Positions 1-8,034 of a stretch of DNA of 36,369 bases are shown piece by piece. The position numbers and the translations under genes were made by a program. Numbering within the stretch: position 1 is the first letter of the stretch; each line of letters begins with the position of its first letter. Origin of the DNA: Actinomycetota bacterium (GTDB lineage: Bacteria > Actinomycetota > Geothermincolia > Geothermincolales > RBG-13-55-18); the NCBI GenBank assembly GCA_013178005.1, contig JABLXL010000035.1, positions 1 through 36,369 of the forward strand, read 5' to 3'. The notes below the pieces were generated by a model. It had not been told where the DNA came from. It saw only the letters and a program-made list of their open reading frames with translations, and ran no database searches.

Positions 1-176
1 GGTTTTGCTCCTGCGCTTCCTTCAGACTCAACCTCGCGATTGAGCCCTTGCGCTTCGCTAGTCCTTCACCTCCGTCAGGTTGGACAGGGGACTTTCACCC
101 CCGAGCTGCCGGCCATGCCCGGCACACAAGGGGAGGGGCGGAGCCCCTCCCCTTTGTTGCCAATTTATCCCATACC
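1..176. other. Left-edge non-coding segment
   Basis: I recognise no gene in this stretch. The reading frames crossing it are low-complexity antisense frames of the synthetase that begins to its right. It contains a small hairpin (TGCCGG at 107-112 pairing with CCGGCA at 119-124, loop ccatgc) followed by the strong stem-loop at 128-154. It may be the 3' flank of a gene lying outside the window. Confidence 0.4.
128..157 (-). terminator. Strong stem-loop downstream of the acyl-CoA synthetase
   Basis: A 12-bp perfect stem (left arm from A128 to C139, loop GGA at 140-142, right arm 143-154) lies 23 nt beyond the synthetase stop codon. On the minus strand the stem is followed by TTGTGTG, and on the plus strand by TGTTG, so it could act in both directions. 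The T-tract is short on either side, so efficiency is uncertain. Confidence 0.65.
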
Positions 177-2117
177 TTATTCCGCGCCGCGAACCGGGAT
201 CTCGTCCAGGGCCTGCGGGTTCTCCACCGAGGCGAGGTCCCCCAGCTCCTCCCCCATGTACTTGGCCTTGATGAGCCGTCGCACGATCTTCGCCGAGCGG
301 GTCTTGGGGAGGGCTCCCACGAAGTGCACCTCGTCGGGGCGCCCTACCTTGCCCAGGAAGTCCGCGGCACGGTCCTTTATGGATTCCGCGAGCTCGGAGG
401 TGGGCTTGAAGTCGGGCCTGAGCACCACGAAGCAAACCACCGCCTCCCCCTTGATCTCGTGGGGGACGCCGATGGCCGCCGCCTCCGAGACCGCCTCGTG
501 CTCCATGAGGGCGGCCTCGATCTCCGCGGGGCCGGTGCGGCGACCCGACACCTTGATGGTGTCGTCGGAGCGGCCATGCAGGAACCAGAATCCGTCCTCG
601 TCCACGCTGGCCCAGTCACCGTGGTACCACACGTCCGGCCAGCGCGACCAGTAGGTCTCCAGGTAGCGCTCGGGGTCGCGCCAGAATCCTCGCGTCATGG
701 AGGGGGCGGGCTTCACCGCCACCAGGTGCCCCTTCTCTCCCCGCACCGGCTTGCCATCGTCGTCATAGACGTCTATGGCCATGCCCAGCCCGGGGCCGCG
801 CAGGGTGATGGGCTTGAGGTCGGTGATGGGCAGGGGGGAGAGGAAGCAACCCACGATCTCGGTGCCCCCCGAGATGTTGATGATGGGGAGCCTGCCCTTG
901 CCAACCTTCTCGAAGTACCACATCCAGGAATCGGGATCCCAAGGTTCGCCGGTCGAGCCCAGCAAACGCAGGCTGGAGAGGTCGTGCTTCTCGATCCAGG
1001 ACTCCCCGAAGCGCATGAGCATGCGGATGGCGGTGGGGGAGATGCCGAAGGTGTTTATGGCGTGCCGCTCGGTAAGCTCCCAGAGGCGGTCGGGCTCGGG
1101 GTAGTCGGGCACCCCCTCGAAGATGACGAAGGTCCCGCCGAAATTCATCACCCCGATGATCATCCACGGCCCCATCATCCAGCCGATGTCGGTGAGCCAG
1201 AAGAAGATGTCCTCCTGCTTGACGTCGAAGTAATAGCCCAGCTCCTTGCATATCTGGGCCAGGCACCCCCCGTGGGTGTGCACCGCTCCCTTGGGGGTGC
1301 CGGTGGTGCCGGAGGTGTAGATGATCATGGCGTAATCCTCGGAGTCCATCTCCTCGGTGGGGCAGTCCTCGGGCAGGCCCTGCACCAGCTGGTGCATCCA
1401 GATGTCGCGCGTGGCATGCCATGGTATCTCTATGCCCACGCGCCTCAGCACCACCACGTGCTTCACGGAGGGGACCATGTCCACCGCCTCGTCGGCGTTC
1501 TCCTTGATGGGGAAGATCTTTCCCCTCCTCATGGAGCCGTCGGCGGTGATGAGCACCTTGGCCTCGGCGTTGCGCAGTCGGGCCGCCAGGGGAGCTGGCC
1601 CGAATCCCGAGAAGATGGGGATGGTTATGGCCCCTATCTTCCAGCAGGCGAGCAGGGAGAAGATGATCTGGGGGCTCATGGGCATGTATATGCCCACGGT
1701 ATCGCCCTTGCCCACGCGCAGGTTCTTGAGGGCGTTGGCCATCTTGCAGGTCTCGCGGTACACGTCTCCGTAGGTGTAACGGCGGATGGCGCCGTCGTCC
1801 CCCTCCCAGATAAAGGCGAGTTTGTCCTTCACCGAGGTCCCCATGTGCTTGTCCAGGCAGTTGAGCACGATGTTGGTCTTTCCGCCCAGGTACCACTTGG
1901 CCCACTGGATGCCCTCGGAGGTGTCCAGCACCTTCTCGTAGGGCTTGTACCAGCGGATGTCCAGGTCCTCCATGATGGCGTCCCAGAACCACTCCAGCTC
2001 CTCGGTGCTCCGCTTGAGTAGCTCCTGGTAGTCGGAGATGCCGTGCTTGCGCATGAACCTGGTGATGTTGGCCTTTTCGATGTAGTCCCCGTAAGGCTTC
2101 CAGACGACCTTGCTCAT
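177..2117 (-). CDS. AMP-forming acyl-CoA synthetase (acetyl-CoA synthetase-like)
   Basis: This 646-residue enzyme would activate a carboxylate with ATP and CoA, releasing AMP and pyrophosphate. An ACAS-type N-terminal region precedes the P-loop YTSGTTGTPKG at about residues 267-277. Further along are the GGTEI element, the hinge and A8 segment GRSDDTIKVSGRR from G515, and the C-terminal A10 lysine in SAKIVRR at K610. K610 and the total length closely match acetyl-CoA synthetase (about 650 residues, catalytic Lys609). The start MSKVVWKPYG is preceded by a GGGGGAG ribosome site; the 38-residue upstream extension looks non-coding. Substrate is not fixed by sequence: the pocket reads GWMMGPW where true acetyl-CoA synthetases have a GWITGHSY-like segment, so propionate or a larger acid is possible. 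It diverges from the CoA-transferase genes and may share their regulation. Confidence 0.9.
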   Translation of the reverse strand: MSKVVWKPYGDYIEKANITRFMRKHGISDYQELLKRSTEELEWFWDAIMEDLDIRWYKPYEKVLDTSEGIQWAKWYLGGKTNIVLNCLDKHMGTSVKDKLAFIWEGDDGAIRRYTYGDVYRETCKMANALKNLRVGKGDTVGIYMPMSPQIIFSLLACWKIGAITIPIFSGFGPAPLAARLRNAEAKVLITADGSMRRGKIFPIKENADEAVDMVPSVKHVVVLRRVGIEIPWHATRDIWMHQLVQGLPEDCPTEEMDSEDYAMIIYTSGTTGTPKGAVHTHGGCLAQICKELGYYFDVKQEDIFFWLTDIGWMMGPWMIIGVMNFGGTFVIFEGVPDYPEPDRLWELTERHAINTFGISPTAIRMLMRFGESWIEKHDLSSLRLLGSTGEPWDPDSWMWYFEKVGKGRLPIINISGGTEIVGCFLSPLPITDLKPITLRGPGLGMAIDVYDDDGKPVRGEKGHLVAVKPAPSMTRGFWRDPERYLETYWSRWPDVWYHGDWASVDEDGFWFLHGRSDDTIKVSGRRTGPAEIEAALMEHEAVSEAAAIGVPHEIKGEAVVCFVVLRPDFKPTSELAESIKDRAADFLGKVGRPDEVHFVGALPKTRSAKIVRRLIKAKYMGEELGDLASVENPQALDEIPVRGAE

Positions 2118-2299
2118 CCTCGCTCCCCCTTTCGTAACGCTTCCTCGCTCTCCCTGCCCGCCGTGCCGGTTGCCCGTAACAACCCGGTCTATGCCTTTCT
2201 GACATGGATGTGGTGCGACGAGGCCGTGCATGATGGCGTGAACAAAGGATGATCGTAGCTGCGATGTTGCTGCCGCGCTGCCCCAATGATGTGATCGGC

Positions 2300-2329
2300 T
2301 TGACTTCTTGTATCCCCTTTAAAGATAAA
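2300..2329 (+). promoter_or_regulatory. Possible sigma70-type promoter for the CoA-transferase operon
   Basis: TTGACT at 2300-2305 is followed after 18 nt by GATAAA at 2324-2329, in a locally AT-rich stretch of the 335-nt divergent intergenic region. It would give a leader of roughly 115 nt before the ATG at 2453. The -10 box matches the consensus at only four of six positions, so this is tentative. I see nothing else distinct between 2118 and 2299. Confidence 0.35.
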
Positions 2330-2392
2330 TTAAACCTGCCGCGGGACAAAATGACAAGTGCTCCTTAATAGTTTGCCTGCCAAATCGCGAGA

Positions 2393-2409
2393 TGATATCC
2401 TACATATCA
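2393..2409. promoter_or_regulatory. Palindrome, possible operator
   Basis: A perfect inverted repeat, TGATAT-CCTAC-ATATCA, lies about 45 nt upstream of the CoA-transferase start and downstream of the possible promoter. The size and symmetry suit a dimeric repressor. It differs from the operator-like repeat upstream of the tetR gene in this window, so the regulator is unknown. Confidence 0.4.
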
Positions 2410-2452
2410 ACCCGCGGGAGAAAACTTGCATGGAATAAAGGGAGGGAAGAGT

Positions 2453-3451
2453 ATGTTTGAAGTCGTAGCCGAAGGAACCGGCCCCCTCTTCATGGACCCC
2501 GACGCGGACAAGGCCAGGGAGTTCTTCCGCACCAAGACGAGGGCCATGGTGAACAAGGTGATGACCGTCAGCGAGGCGGTGGGAAAATTCGTTCACGACG
2601 GAGATTACCTTGCCATAGGGGGTTTCGGCGCCAACCGCATCCCCACCGCGGTATGCCACGAGATCGTGAGGCAGCGCAAGAAGAACCTGGCCTTCGCGGG
2701 CCACACCTCCACCCATGACTTCCAGATCCTCGCCGCCGGGGAGGTCTTCAACCGCTGCGACATCGCCTACATCATCGGCCTGGAGGCGAGGGGACTGTCG
2801 CCTAACGCGCGGCGCTACATGGAGAGCGGCAAGGTTGAGTCCTGTGAGTGGACCAACTACGGCATGGCCTGCCGGCTCAAGGCCGCCGCGGCCGGAGTCT
2901 CCTTCATGCCGGCGCGCAACATGATGGGCACCGACACCTTCAAGCACAGCGCCGCAAAGGTGGTGAAGTGCCCCTTCACGGGGGAGAACTACGTGCTCTA
3001 CCCCGCACTGTGGCCCGACGTCTCCGCTATCCACGTGCACGAGGCGGATATCTACGGCAACTGCCGCATCAAGGGCATTTCCGTGGCCGATCTGGAGCTG
3101 GCCAGGGCTTCCAAGCGCCTCATCATCACCACCGAGCGCCTCATCCCCAACGACGAGATCCGCTCCGACCCCACCTCCACCCTCATCCCCTACTACCTGG
3201 TGGACGCGGTGTGCGAGGTGCCCTTCGGGAGTTACCCCGGCAACATGCCCTACGAATACTTCTCCGACGAGGAGCACCTGAGGCTGTGGCTCAACGTGGA
3301 GAAAGACCCCGAGGAGTTCAAGAAGTTCCTGGACAAGTACATCTACCGCACCAGGGACTTCAACCAGTACCTCGAGCTTTGCGGGGGACTGGAGCGCATC
3401 AACGAGCTGCGCGCCATCGAGCACCTCATCGACCTGGAGGAGAGGGGGTAG
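2453..3451 (+). CDS. CoA-transferase subunit A (glutaconate CoA-transferase/IpdA family)
   Basis: This 332-residue protein belongs to the alpha-subunit family of class I CoA-transferases. The start ATG at 2453 has a GGGAGG site just upstream and is preferred over the in-frame ATG at 2426. The N-terminal half contains the glycine-rich segment AIGGFGANRIPTA followed by the AFAGHTSTHD stretch typical of the glutaconate-transferase-like fold. The length suits GctA and IpdA relatives. Subunit B follows after two nucleotides, so the pair should form the usual heteromeric enzyme, moving CoA between a short acyl-CoA and a dicarboxylate, hydroxy acid or ring-derived acid. The substrate cannot be read from the sequence. 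Related actinobacterial IpdAB proteins act as hydrolases in steroid-ring degradation, so that alternative stays open. Confidence 0.85.
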   Translation: MFEVVAEGTGPLFMDPDADKAREFFRTKTRAMVNKVMTVSEAVGKFVHDGDYLAIGGFGANRIPTAVCHEIVRQRKKNLAFAGHTSTHDFQILAAGEVFNRCDIAYIIGLEARGLSPNARRYMESGKVESCEWTNYGMACRLKAAAAGVSFMPARNMMGTDTFKHSAAKVVKCPFTGENYVLYPALWPDVSAIHVHEADIYGNCRIKGISVADLELARASKRLIITTERLIPNDEIRSDPTSTLIPYYLVDAVCEVPFGSYPGNMPYEYFSDEEHLRLWLNVEKDPEEFKKFLDKYIYRTRDFNQYLELCGGLERINELRAIEHLIDLEERG

Positions 3452-3453
3452 AG

Positions 3454-4221
3454 ATGACCGATTACAACACCATGGAGCTCATGATCTGCGCAGCCGCGCG
3501 CAACCTGGAGGACGGAGCGTCCGTGGCGGTGGGAACCGGCGCGCCCTGCGCGGCCGCCATGCTGGCGCAGAAGGCTTACGCCCCCAACCTGGTCATCATC
3601 TTCGAGGCCGGAGGCATCGCGCCCTTGCTCCCCACCATGCCCATCTCCGTGGGGGATTCCCGCACCTATTACAAGGCGGTCATGGCCAGCGGCATGTGCG
3701 AGGTCATGGAGACAATCCAGCGCGGCCTGGTCGACTACTGCTTCCTGGGCGGAGCCCAGATCGACATGTACGGGAACATCAACTCCACCGTGATCGGCGA
3801 CTGGGAGAAGCCCAAGGTCCGTTTCCCCGGTTCCGGCGGGGCCAACGACTTCGGATCTCTTGCCTGGAAGATAATGGTTATCACGCCCCAGGACGCGCGC
3901 CGCTTCGTGGAGAGGGCGAGCTTCATCACCACCCCAGGTTACCTGGACGGGCCCGGCGCGCGCGAGGCGGCGGGGCTTCCCGCGAACACCGGCCCCCACA
4001 AGGTGATCACTAACATGGCGGTGATGGGATTCGACCCCGAGAGCAAGCGCATGCGCGTGGAGTCCATCCACAAGGGGTATTCCTTCGACGACGTGCAGGA
4101 AAACACCGGCTTCGAGCTCCTCAGGGCCCCCGAGGTGGTGGAGACTCCAGAGCCCACGGAGGAGGAGCTGCGCCTGCTGCGCGATGAGGTGGACCCCAAC
4201 CGCTACATCATCGGGCGGTGA
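3454..4221 (+). CDS. CoA-transferase subunit B (glutaconate CoA-transferase/IpdB family)
   Basis: This 255-residue beta subunit starts two nucleotides after the subunit A stop codon, with the SD-like GGAGGAGAGGGGG inside the end of subunit A. The segment IIFEAGGIAP places a glutamate at E51, close to the catalytic Glu54 of glutaconate CoA-transferase beta; this Glu forms the glutamyl-CoA intermediate in the family. The later GGANDFGSLAWK matches the conserved glycine-rich substrate loop. A retained glutamate favours true CoA-transferase activity over the IpdAB hydrolase type, which is reported to lack it; this depends on an alignment made by eye. A strong terminator follows, so the operon is probably just these two genes. 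Confidence 0.87.
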   Translation: MTDYNTMELMICAAARNLEDGASVAVGTGAPCAAAMLAQKAYAPNLVIIFEAGGIAPLLPTMPISVGDSRTYYKAVMASGMCEVMETIQRGLVDYCFLGGAQIDMYGNINSTVIGDWEKPKVRFPGSGGANDFGSLAWKIMVITPQDARRFVERASFITTPGYLDGPGAREAAGLPANTGPHKVITNMAVMGFDPESKRMRVESIHKGYSFDDVQENTGFELLRAPEVVETPEPTEEELRLLRDEVDPNRYIIGR

Positions 4222-4257
4222 ATGGGGAGGCCAACTCCGCTACTTATTGGACATCGA

Positions 4258-4282
4258 GGGGGCGCGCGACGCGCCCCCTTTT
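4258..4282 (+). terminator. Rho-independent terminator of the CoA-transferase operon
   Basis: GGGGGCGCG (4258-4266) pairs perfectly with CGCGCCCCC (4270-4278) around a three-base loop and is followed by TTTT. It lies 36 nt after the subunit B stop codon. Confidence 0.85.
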
Positions 4283-4735
4283 CCCTGTCGGTCGGGAATA
4301 AGCGTTGCGGCAACAAGGCGCGATCCGCCCCGGCCGGCACTCGAGCCGAGGTTCAATTCATCCCCTTGCTATAGCGGTGTCCACGATGCCTTCGTTATCG
4401 CCATCGCAGCAATGCTTGAGCTAGGCCCTGTTTCCATGTTCCCCTCTTCCCGTATGTCGCGGAAGAAAGCGGAGCGCCAATAGCGGCAATCGACGCAGAT
4501 GTGGTCCGCCGAGCCGCCCGGAGGCGCGTCAACAAGCGGATTCATCTTGAGCTGATCCCTATCCTTTCACCGATCCAGCTATGGAGGTAAAATTAGATTG
4601 GAGTTCCTTCCTGCAGCCCTCGTGGAGGACGGAGCCGCAGTTGAGTTGAGGTTCGCGGACTCGCGTCGCTTCCACCCCGACTCCCCGTTGATGTGTTGAT
4701 GCAGGCAAGATCGGAGACAGCCGTCGTCAACCAAC
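4283..4735. other. Intergenic stretch upstream of the histidine kinase
   Basis: About 450 nt without a supportable gene. The short open frame crossing its left part (to about 4483) overlaps the end of subunit B and has no recognisable composition or ribosome site. I could not pick out a convincing promoter. Confidence 0.5.
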
Positions 4736-6937
4736 ATGGAAAGGATCGACCTCATACCTGAACTGGAGACCCTCGAGGCGGGAAGTCACCTCTGCCATCT
4801 CTACGGCACGGAGGAGGAGCGATATGACGTGCTCATGAACTTCGCGTGCATGGGGCTGGCGAAAGGCGAGAAGGTGATCTGCGTCGGGGACGATGCCTCG
4901 AGGCGCGAGATCCTGGCCGGCCTGGAAAAAATCGGCCTGGACCCAGCGGAAAACGTGGCCTCGGGACAGCTCGTCTTCCTCTCGTCCCGCGAGGTCTTCG
5001 CCGCCGGCGGAAGGTTCGATGCTGAGAGGATGCTGGCCTTCTGGAACCGGGCAGCGGAAGAGGCCCTCATGGAGGGATGGCCCGCACTAAGGGCGACGTG
5101 TGAAATGTCCTGGTTGCTCGAGAAACCCCCGGGATGGCGTGAGCACCCCGCCTACGAGGCAGAGATGAACCGCTTACCGCGGGCGGGGCTGTGCACCTTC
5201 CTCTTCCAGTACAACCAGTCCAGCTTCGATGCCCTCCGCAAGTTGGAGCTTTTAAGCACCCACCCCCAGGTTATCTTGGGCAGGAAGGTGTACGACAACA
5301 TCTACTACGTCCCTCCGGAGGAATTCCTGCGCGAAGAAACCGCCGAATCCAGGCTGCAAAATCATCTACAGCGGATCAGTGAGCGCAGACATGCGACCGA
5401 AGAGATCCAGGCGGCGAGGCAGTTCTCGGAGGCCGTGGTGGAGACGGTGCGGGAGCCCCTGGTAGTGCTCGACCCCGGCCTGAAGGTGGTGAAAGCCAAC
5501 CGCTCTTTCTACCGGGTTTTCCAGGTGGACGCGGAGGAGACGCTGGGAAAGCCCCTCTATGAGCTGGGAAACCGCCAGTGGGACATACCGGAGCTAAGGA
5601 GGCTGCTGGAGGACATCCTGCCCTTGAACACCTCCTTCGAGGGCTTTGAGGTGGAGCACGACTTCGAGCACATAGGCCGGAGGCAGATGCTGCTCAACGC
5701 CCGCCGCATCTACCGCAAGGGCAACCGCACGGAGACGATCCTGCTGGCCATCGAGGACGTGACCGAGCGCCGGAGGGCCGAAGAGAGGTCCCGGGCCCTG
5801 GGACGCCTCTTTCTGTCCATGGGCGCCGATTTCCTGGCCAACATGGAAGGGGTGATCGAGACCTGTCGGCGCTTGCTCTCTGCTGACCTCGCGGCTTACG
5901 CCAGGCACGAGGGGGGGAAGCTCTCCCTGCTCACCACGGCTGCCGGGGAGGAGGGCCTTTTCTTCTTCGACCGTCCCCGCGATTTCGCCGGCTGGACGTT
6001 ATTCGAGGACGGCGCGGCGGGAAACCCCTTCTTCCGCGCGGAAGGAGCGGAAGGGGCTCTTCCCACAGATCCGCTGGCGGCACGACATGGCTTCCGATAC
6101 TTCCTTGGTTTTCCCGTTTTCGAGTGCTCCTCCACGCGACAAGATGCGCCCATAGGGGTGCTCTGCGTCTACAACCGCGAAGGCCGGGCGTGGGGGGACG
6201 AGGACCTCGAGACGCTGGAAACACTGGCCAGAACCCTGCAGATAGAGGAGGAGCGCCTGGCCAGGGAAAAGAGGCTCAAGGACTTCATCGACATCGCCTC
6301 CCACGAGCTGCGCCACCCCGTCACCGTTATCAAGGGATACGCCCTCACCCTGAGGGAGCGCCTGGGCGAGCTATCGGGGGATCAGCTCTCGGAGATGCTC
6401 ACCGCCATAGATAGGGGATCAGACCGCCTCACGCGCCTCGTGGAGGACCTCCTGGACGCTTCGAAGCTTGAGCGTGGGCGCCTCCAGCTCCAGAGGGAGG
6501 AAACCGAACTGCTGCCGCTGGTGCGACAGGCTATAGAGGAACTGCGCCTGCCGCAGGAACGGATCGAGCTCAGGGGCAAGACGGATAGTGGAGTCTGCCT
6601 GCTGGACCGGGACCGCGTCCTGGAGGTATTGGTCATCTTGCTCGAGAACGCCTTGAAGTTCTCGCCCCCGGAGAGCGTGGTGGAGATCGAGGTGGAGCAG
6701 TCGGAGGGCGGCTGCCTCATATCTGTGCTCGACCGCGGCCCGGGTATCCCGAGCAGGGACAGGGAGCGCGTCTTCGACCGCTTCCACCAGGTGGAGCAGG
6801 CCCGTTTCCACTCCAAGCCGGGCATGGGCATGGGGCTTTATATCGCGCGCGAGATCGTGGAGCGCCACGGCGGAAGGATATGGTATGAGCCGCGGGAAGG
6901 AGGCGGTTCCATATTCCGTTTTTCCCTCCCGGGATGA
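4736..6937 (+). CDS. Orphan sensor histidine kinase, MEDS-PAS-GAF-HisKA-HATPase
   Basis: This 733-residue kinase shows no transmembrane segment, so it should be cytoplasmic. Residues 1-200 (LEAGSHLCHLYGTEEERYD onwards) resemble the MEDS sensory domain found in methanogen and actinobacterial regulators. A PAS domain spans about 226-345 and ends in the VTERRRAEE linker; a GAF-like domain covers about 350-500. The HisKA H-box SHELRHP puts the phospho-acceptor at H523. The HATPase domain has the N-box (LLENALKFSPP), G1 (DRGPGIPS) and G2 (GMGMGLYIARE). No response regulator lies nearby, so the partner must be elsewhere. The start is the first ATG of the frame but has only a distant GGAG upstream, so an alternative start is possible. 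The signal sensed is unknown. Confidence 0.88.
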   Translation: MERIDLIPELETLEAGSHLCHLYGTEEERYDVLMNFACMGLAKGEKVICVGDDASRREILAGLEKIGLDPAENVASGQLVFLSSREVFAAGGRFDAERMLAFWNRAAEEALMEGWPALRATCEMSWLLEKPPGWREHPAYEAEMNRLPRAGLCTFLFQYNQSSFDALRKLELLSTHPQVILGRKVYDNIYYVPPEEFLREETAESRLQNHLQRISERRHATEEIQAARQFSEAVVETVREPLVVLDPGLKVVKANRSFYRVFQVDAEETLGKPLYELGNRQWDIPELRRLLEDILPLNTSFEGFEVEHDFEHIGRRQMLLNARRIYRKGNRTETILLAIEDVTERRRAEERSRALGRLFLSMGADFLANMEGVIETCRRLLSADLAAYARHEGGKLSLLTTAAGEEGLFFFDRPRDFAGWTLFEDGAAGNPFFRAEGAEGALPTDPLAARHGFRYFLGFPVFECSSTRQDAPIGVLCVYNREGRAWGDEDLETLETLARTLQIEEERLAREKRLKDFIDIASHELRHPVTVIKGYALTLRERLGELSGDQLSEMLTAIDRGSDRLTRLVEDLLDASKLERGRLQLQREETELLPLVRQAIEELRLPQERIELRGKTDSGVCLLDRDRVLEVLVILLENALKFSPPESVVEIEVEQSEGGCLISVLDRGPGIPSRDRERVFDRFHQVEQARFHSKPGMGMGLYIAREIVERHGGRIWYEPREGGGSIFRFSLPG

Positions 6938-7004
6938 CGGACATGGGCAATATGCATCCGGTCAGTGGGGAAATTTACGTTTCGCCTTCCCAGGGTCCAG
7001 GGTT

Positions 7005-7092
7005 GAGAAAGAGCCGAGGGCTTCAGGGTGAGGGGTATTTCCGGTTGGTTCACCCTGGAGCCTCGATCCCCTTTTTCCCTTAGCTCTTTCTC
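7005..7092. repeat. 10-bp inverted repeat in the kinase/ATP-grasp intergenic region
   Basis: GAGAAAGAGC at 7005-7014 pairs with GCTCTTTCTC at 7083-7092. It encloses the first of the two direct repeats in this region. It could form a large stem-loop after the kinase gene; its function is unknown. Confidence 0.5.
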
Positions 7093-7147
7093 CGTTCCCT
7101 TGACCTTGGAATGTTTCCGGTTGGTTCACCCTGGAGCTTCGATCCCC
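7038..7147. repeat. Two 34-bp direct repeats
   Basis: Positions 7038-7071 and 7114-7147 are the same 34-base sequence with one difference (C/T at 7062 versus 7138). It contains CCGGTTGGTTCACCCTGGAG. The copies are 76 nt apart in the 308-nt gap between the kinase and the convergent ATP-grasp gene. Two copies only, so not a CRISPR array. It is probably a repeat-family fragment or local duplication. Confidence 0.75.
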
Positions 7148-7189
7148 CGTAAGACCGGCAGACGAGTGGAGTATAAGGCTCAGCACAAG

Positions 7190-7209
7190 AAAAAAGGCCG
7201 GAACGGCCT
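7190..7209 (-). terminator. Rho-independent terminator of the ATP-grasp gene
   Basis: Read on the minus strand, AGGCCG and CGGCCT pair around a TTC loop (7195-7209) and are followed by a run of T (A7190-A7195 on the plus strand). It lies 37 nt beyond the stop codon of the convergent gene. Confidence 0.75.
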
Positions 7210-7245
7210 CGCGCCGCCCGGCCATTAGCATCGAGAAAAACGATG

Positions 7246-7932
7246 TCAGGAAGCCGACCCGTCGCCCAGCACGATGAGGGAGTCGACCACCACCGGCTTG
7301 GAGCCCTGGATGATCACCGGGTTCATGTCGATTTCCTTCACCGCGTCGAACTCCATCCCGATATCGCCCACGGCGATGAGGATGTCGGCCAGCAGGTCGC
7401 GGTCCACGGCCTCCTTGCCGCGGAAGGGGCCGAGGATAGCCTTGCTCTTTATCTCGTCCATCATCTGCAGGGCGTCGTATTTCTCAATGGGAGCCACACG
7501 GAAGGAGGTGTCCTTGAGCACCTCGGTGAAAATGCCACCCAGCCCGAACATCACGCAGGGCCCGAACTGCGGGTCCCTCACCAGGCCCACCACCAGCTCG
7601 CGTTCGCCTTTGATCATCTCCTGCACCAGGACCCCGTCGTAGGGGTCCCCCCCGAGGTTCTCGATTATGGTCTTGTAGGCCTTCCTCACCTCATCAGGTC
7701 CATCAAGGCCCACCTGCACCAGGTTGCGCTCCGTCTTGTGCGCGATCTCCGGTCCGCAAGCCTTGAGCACCACGGGATAGCCGAGCTTTTCCGCCGCCGC
7801 AATGGCCTCCTCCTCGCCCAGCACCAGCTCCTCCCTGGTGACGGGGATGCTGCGCTCCTTGAGGAAGAGCTTGGCCTGGTATTCCGATAGAGCCCTCTGA
7901 CCCTTCGCCAAAGCCTCGTCGATTATTCCCAT
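7246..7932 (-). CDS. ATP-grasp subunit of ADP-forming acyl-CoA synthetase (beta-like)
   Basis: This 228-residue protein matches the stand-alone beta (ATP-grasp) subunit of ADP-forming acetyl/acyl-CoA synthetases, which pair with a CoA-binding alpha subunit to interconvert acyl-CoA + ADP + phosphate and acid + ATP. Visible features are the N-terminal SEYQAKLFLKERSIPVTRE, the nucleotide-binding GYPVVLKACGPEIAHKTE, VLVQEMIKGERELVVGLVRD, the glycine loop MFGLGGIFTEVLKD and the C-terminal EIDMNPVII. Archaeal stand-alone beta subunits are about the same size. The start ATG has GGAGG five to seven bases upstream. No alpha subunit is in the window, so it must be encoded elsewhere or the protein acts differently. 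It lies 102 nt downstream of an exported repeat protein but shares no obvious function with it. Confidence 0.85.
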   Translation of the reverse strand: MGIIDEALAKGQRALSEYQAKLFLKERSIPVTREELVLGEEEAIAAAEKLGYPVVLKACGPEIAHKTERNLVQVGLDGPDEVRKAYKTIIENLGGDPYDGVLVQEMIKGERELVVGLVRDPQFGPCVMFGLGGIFTEVLKDTSFRVAPIEKYDALQMMDEIKSKAILGPFRGKEAVDRDLLADILIAVGDIGMEFDAVKEIDMNPVIIQGSKPVVVDSLIVLGDGSAS

Positions 7933-8034
7933 ATCATCCTCCGTGCTTTTCCGCCGCTTAAGCTCGCTCACGCGAGAAAAATATATCCCATCCGCCTTAG
8001 GGCTGGCAAATGCCGGGTTACAGCATCGCATGGG

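Noticed and set aside
48-2021. Long plus-strand open frame opposite the acyl-CoA synthetase
   Set aside because: It is an antisense shadow created by high GC and codon bias; the composition (His/Gly/Val-rich, no motifs) and the clear synthetase motifs on the minus strand decide.
2330-3424. Minus-strand open frame opposite CoA-transferase subunit A
   Set aside because: Antisense shadow; the plus-strand protein has family motifs, a good ribosome site and coupling to subunit B.
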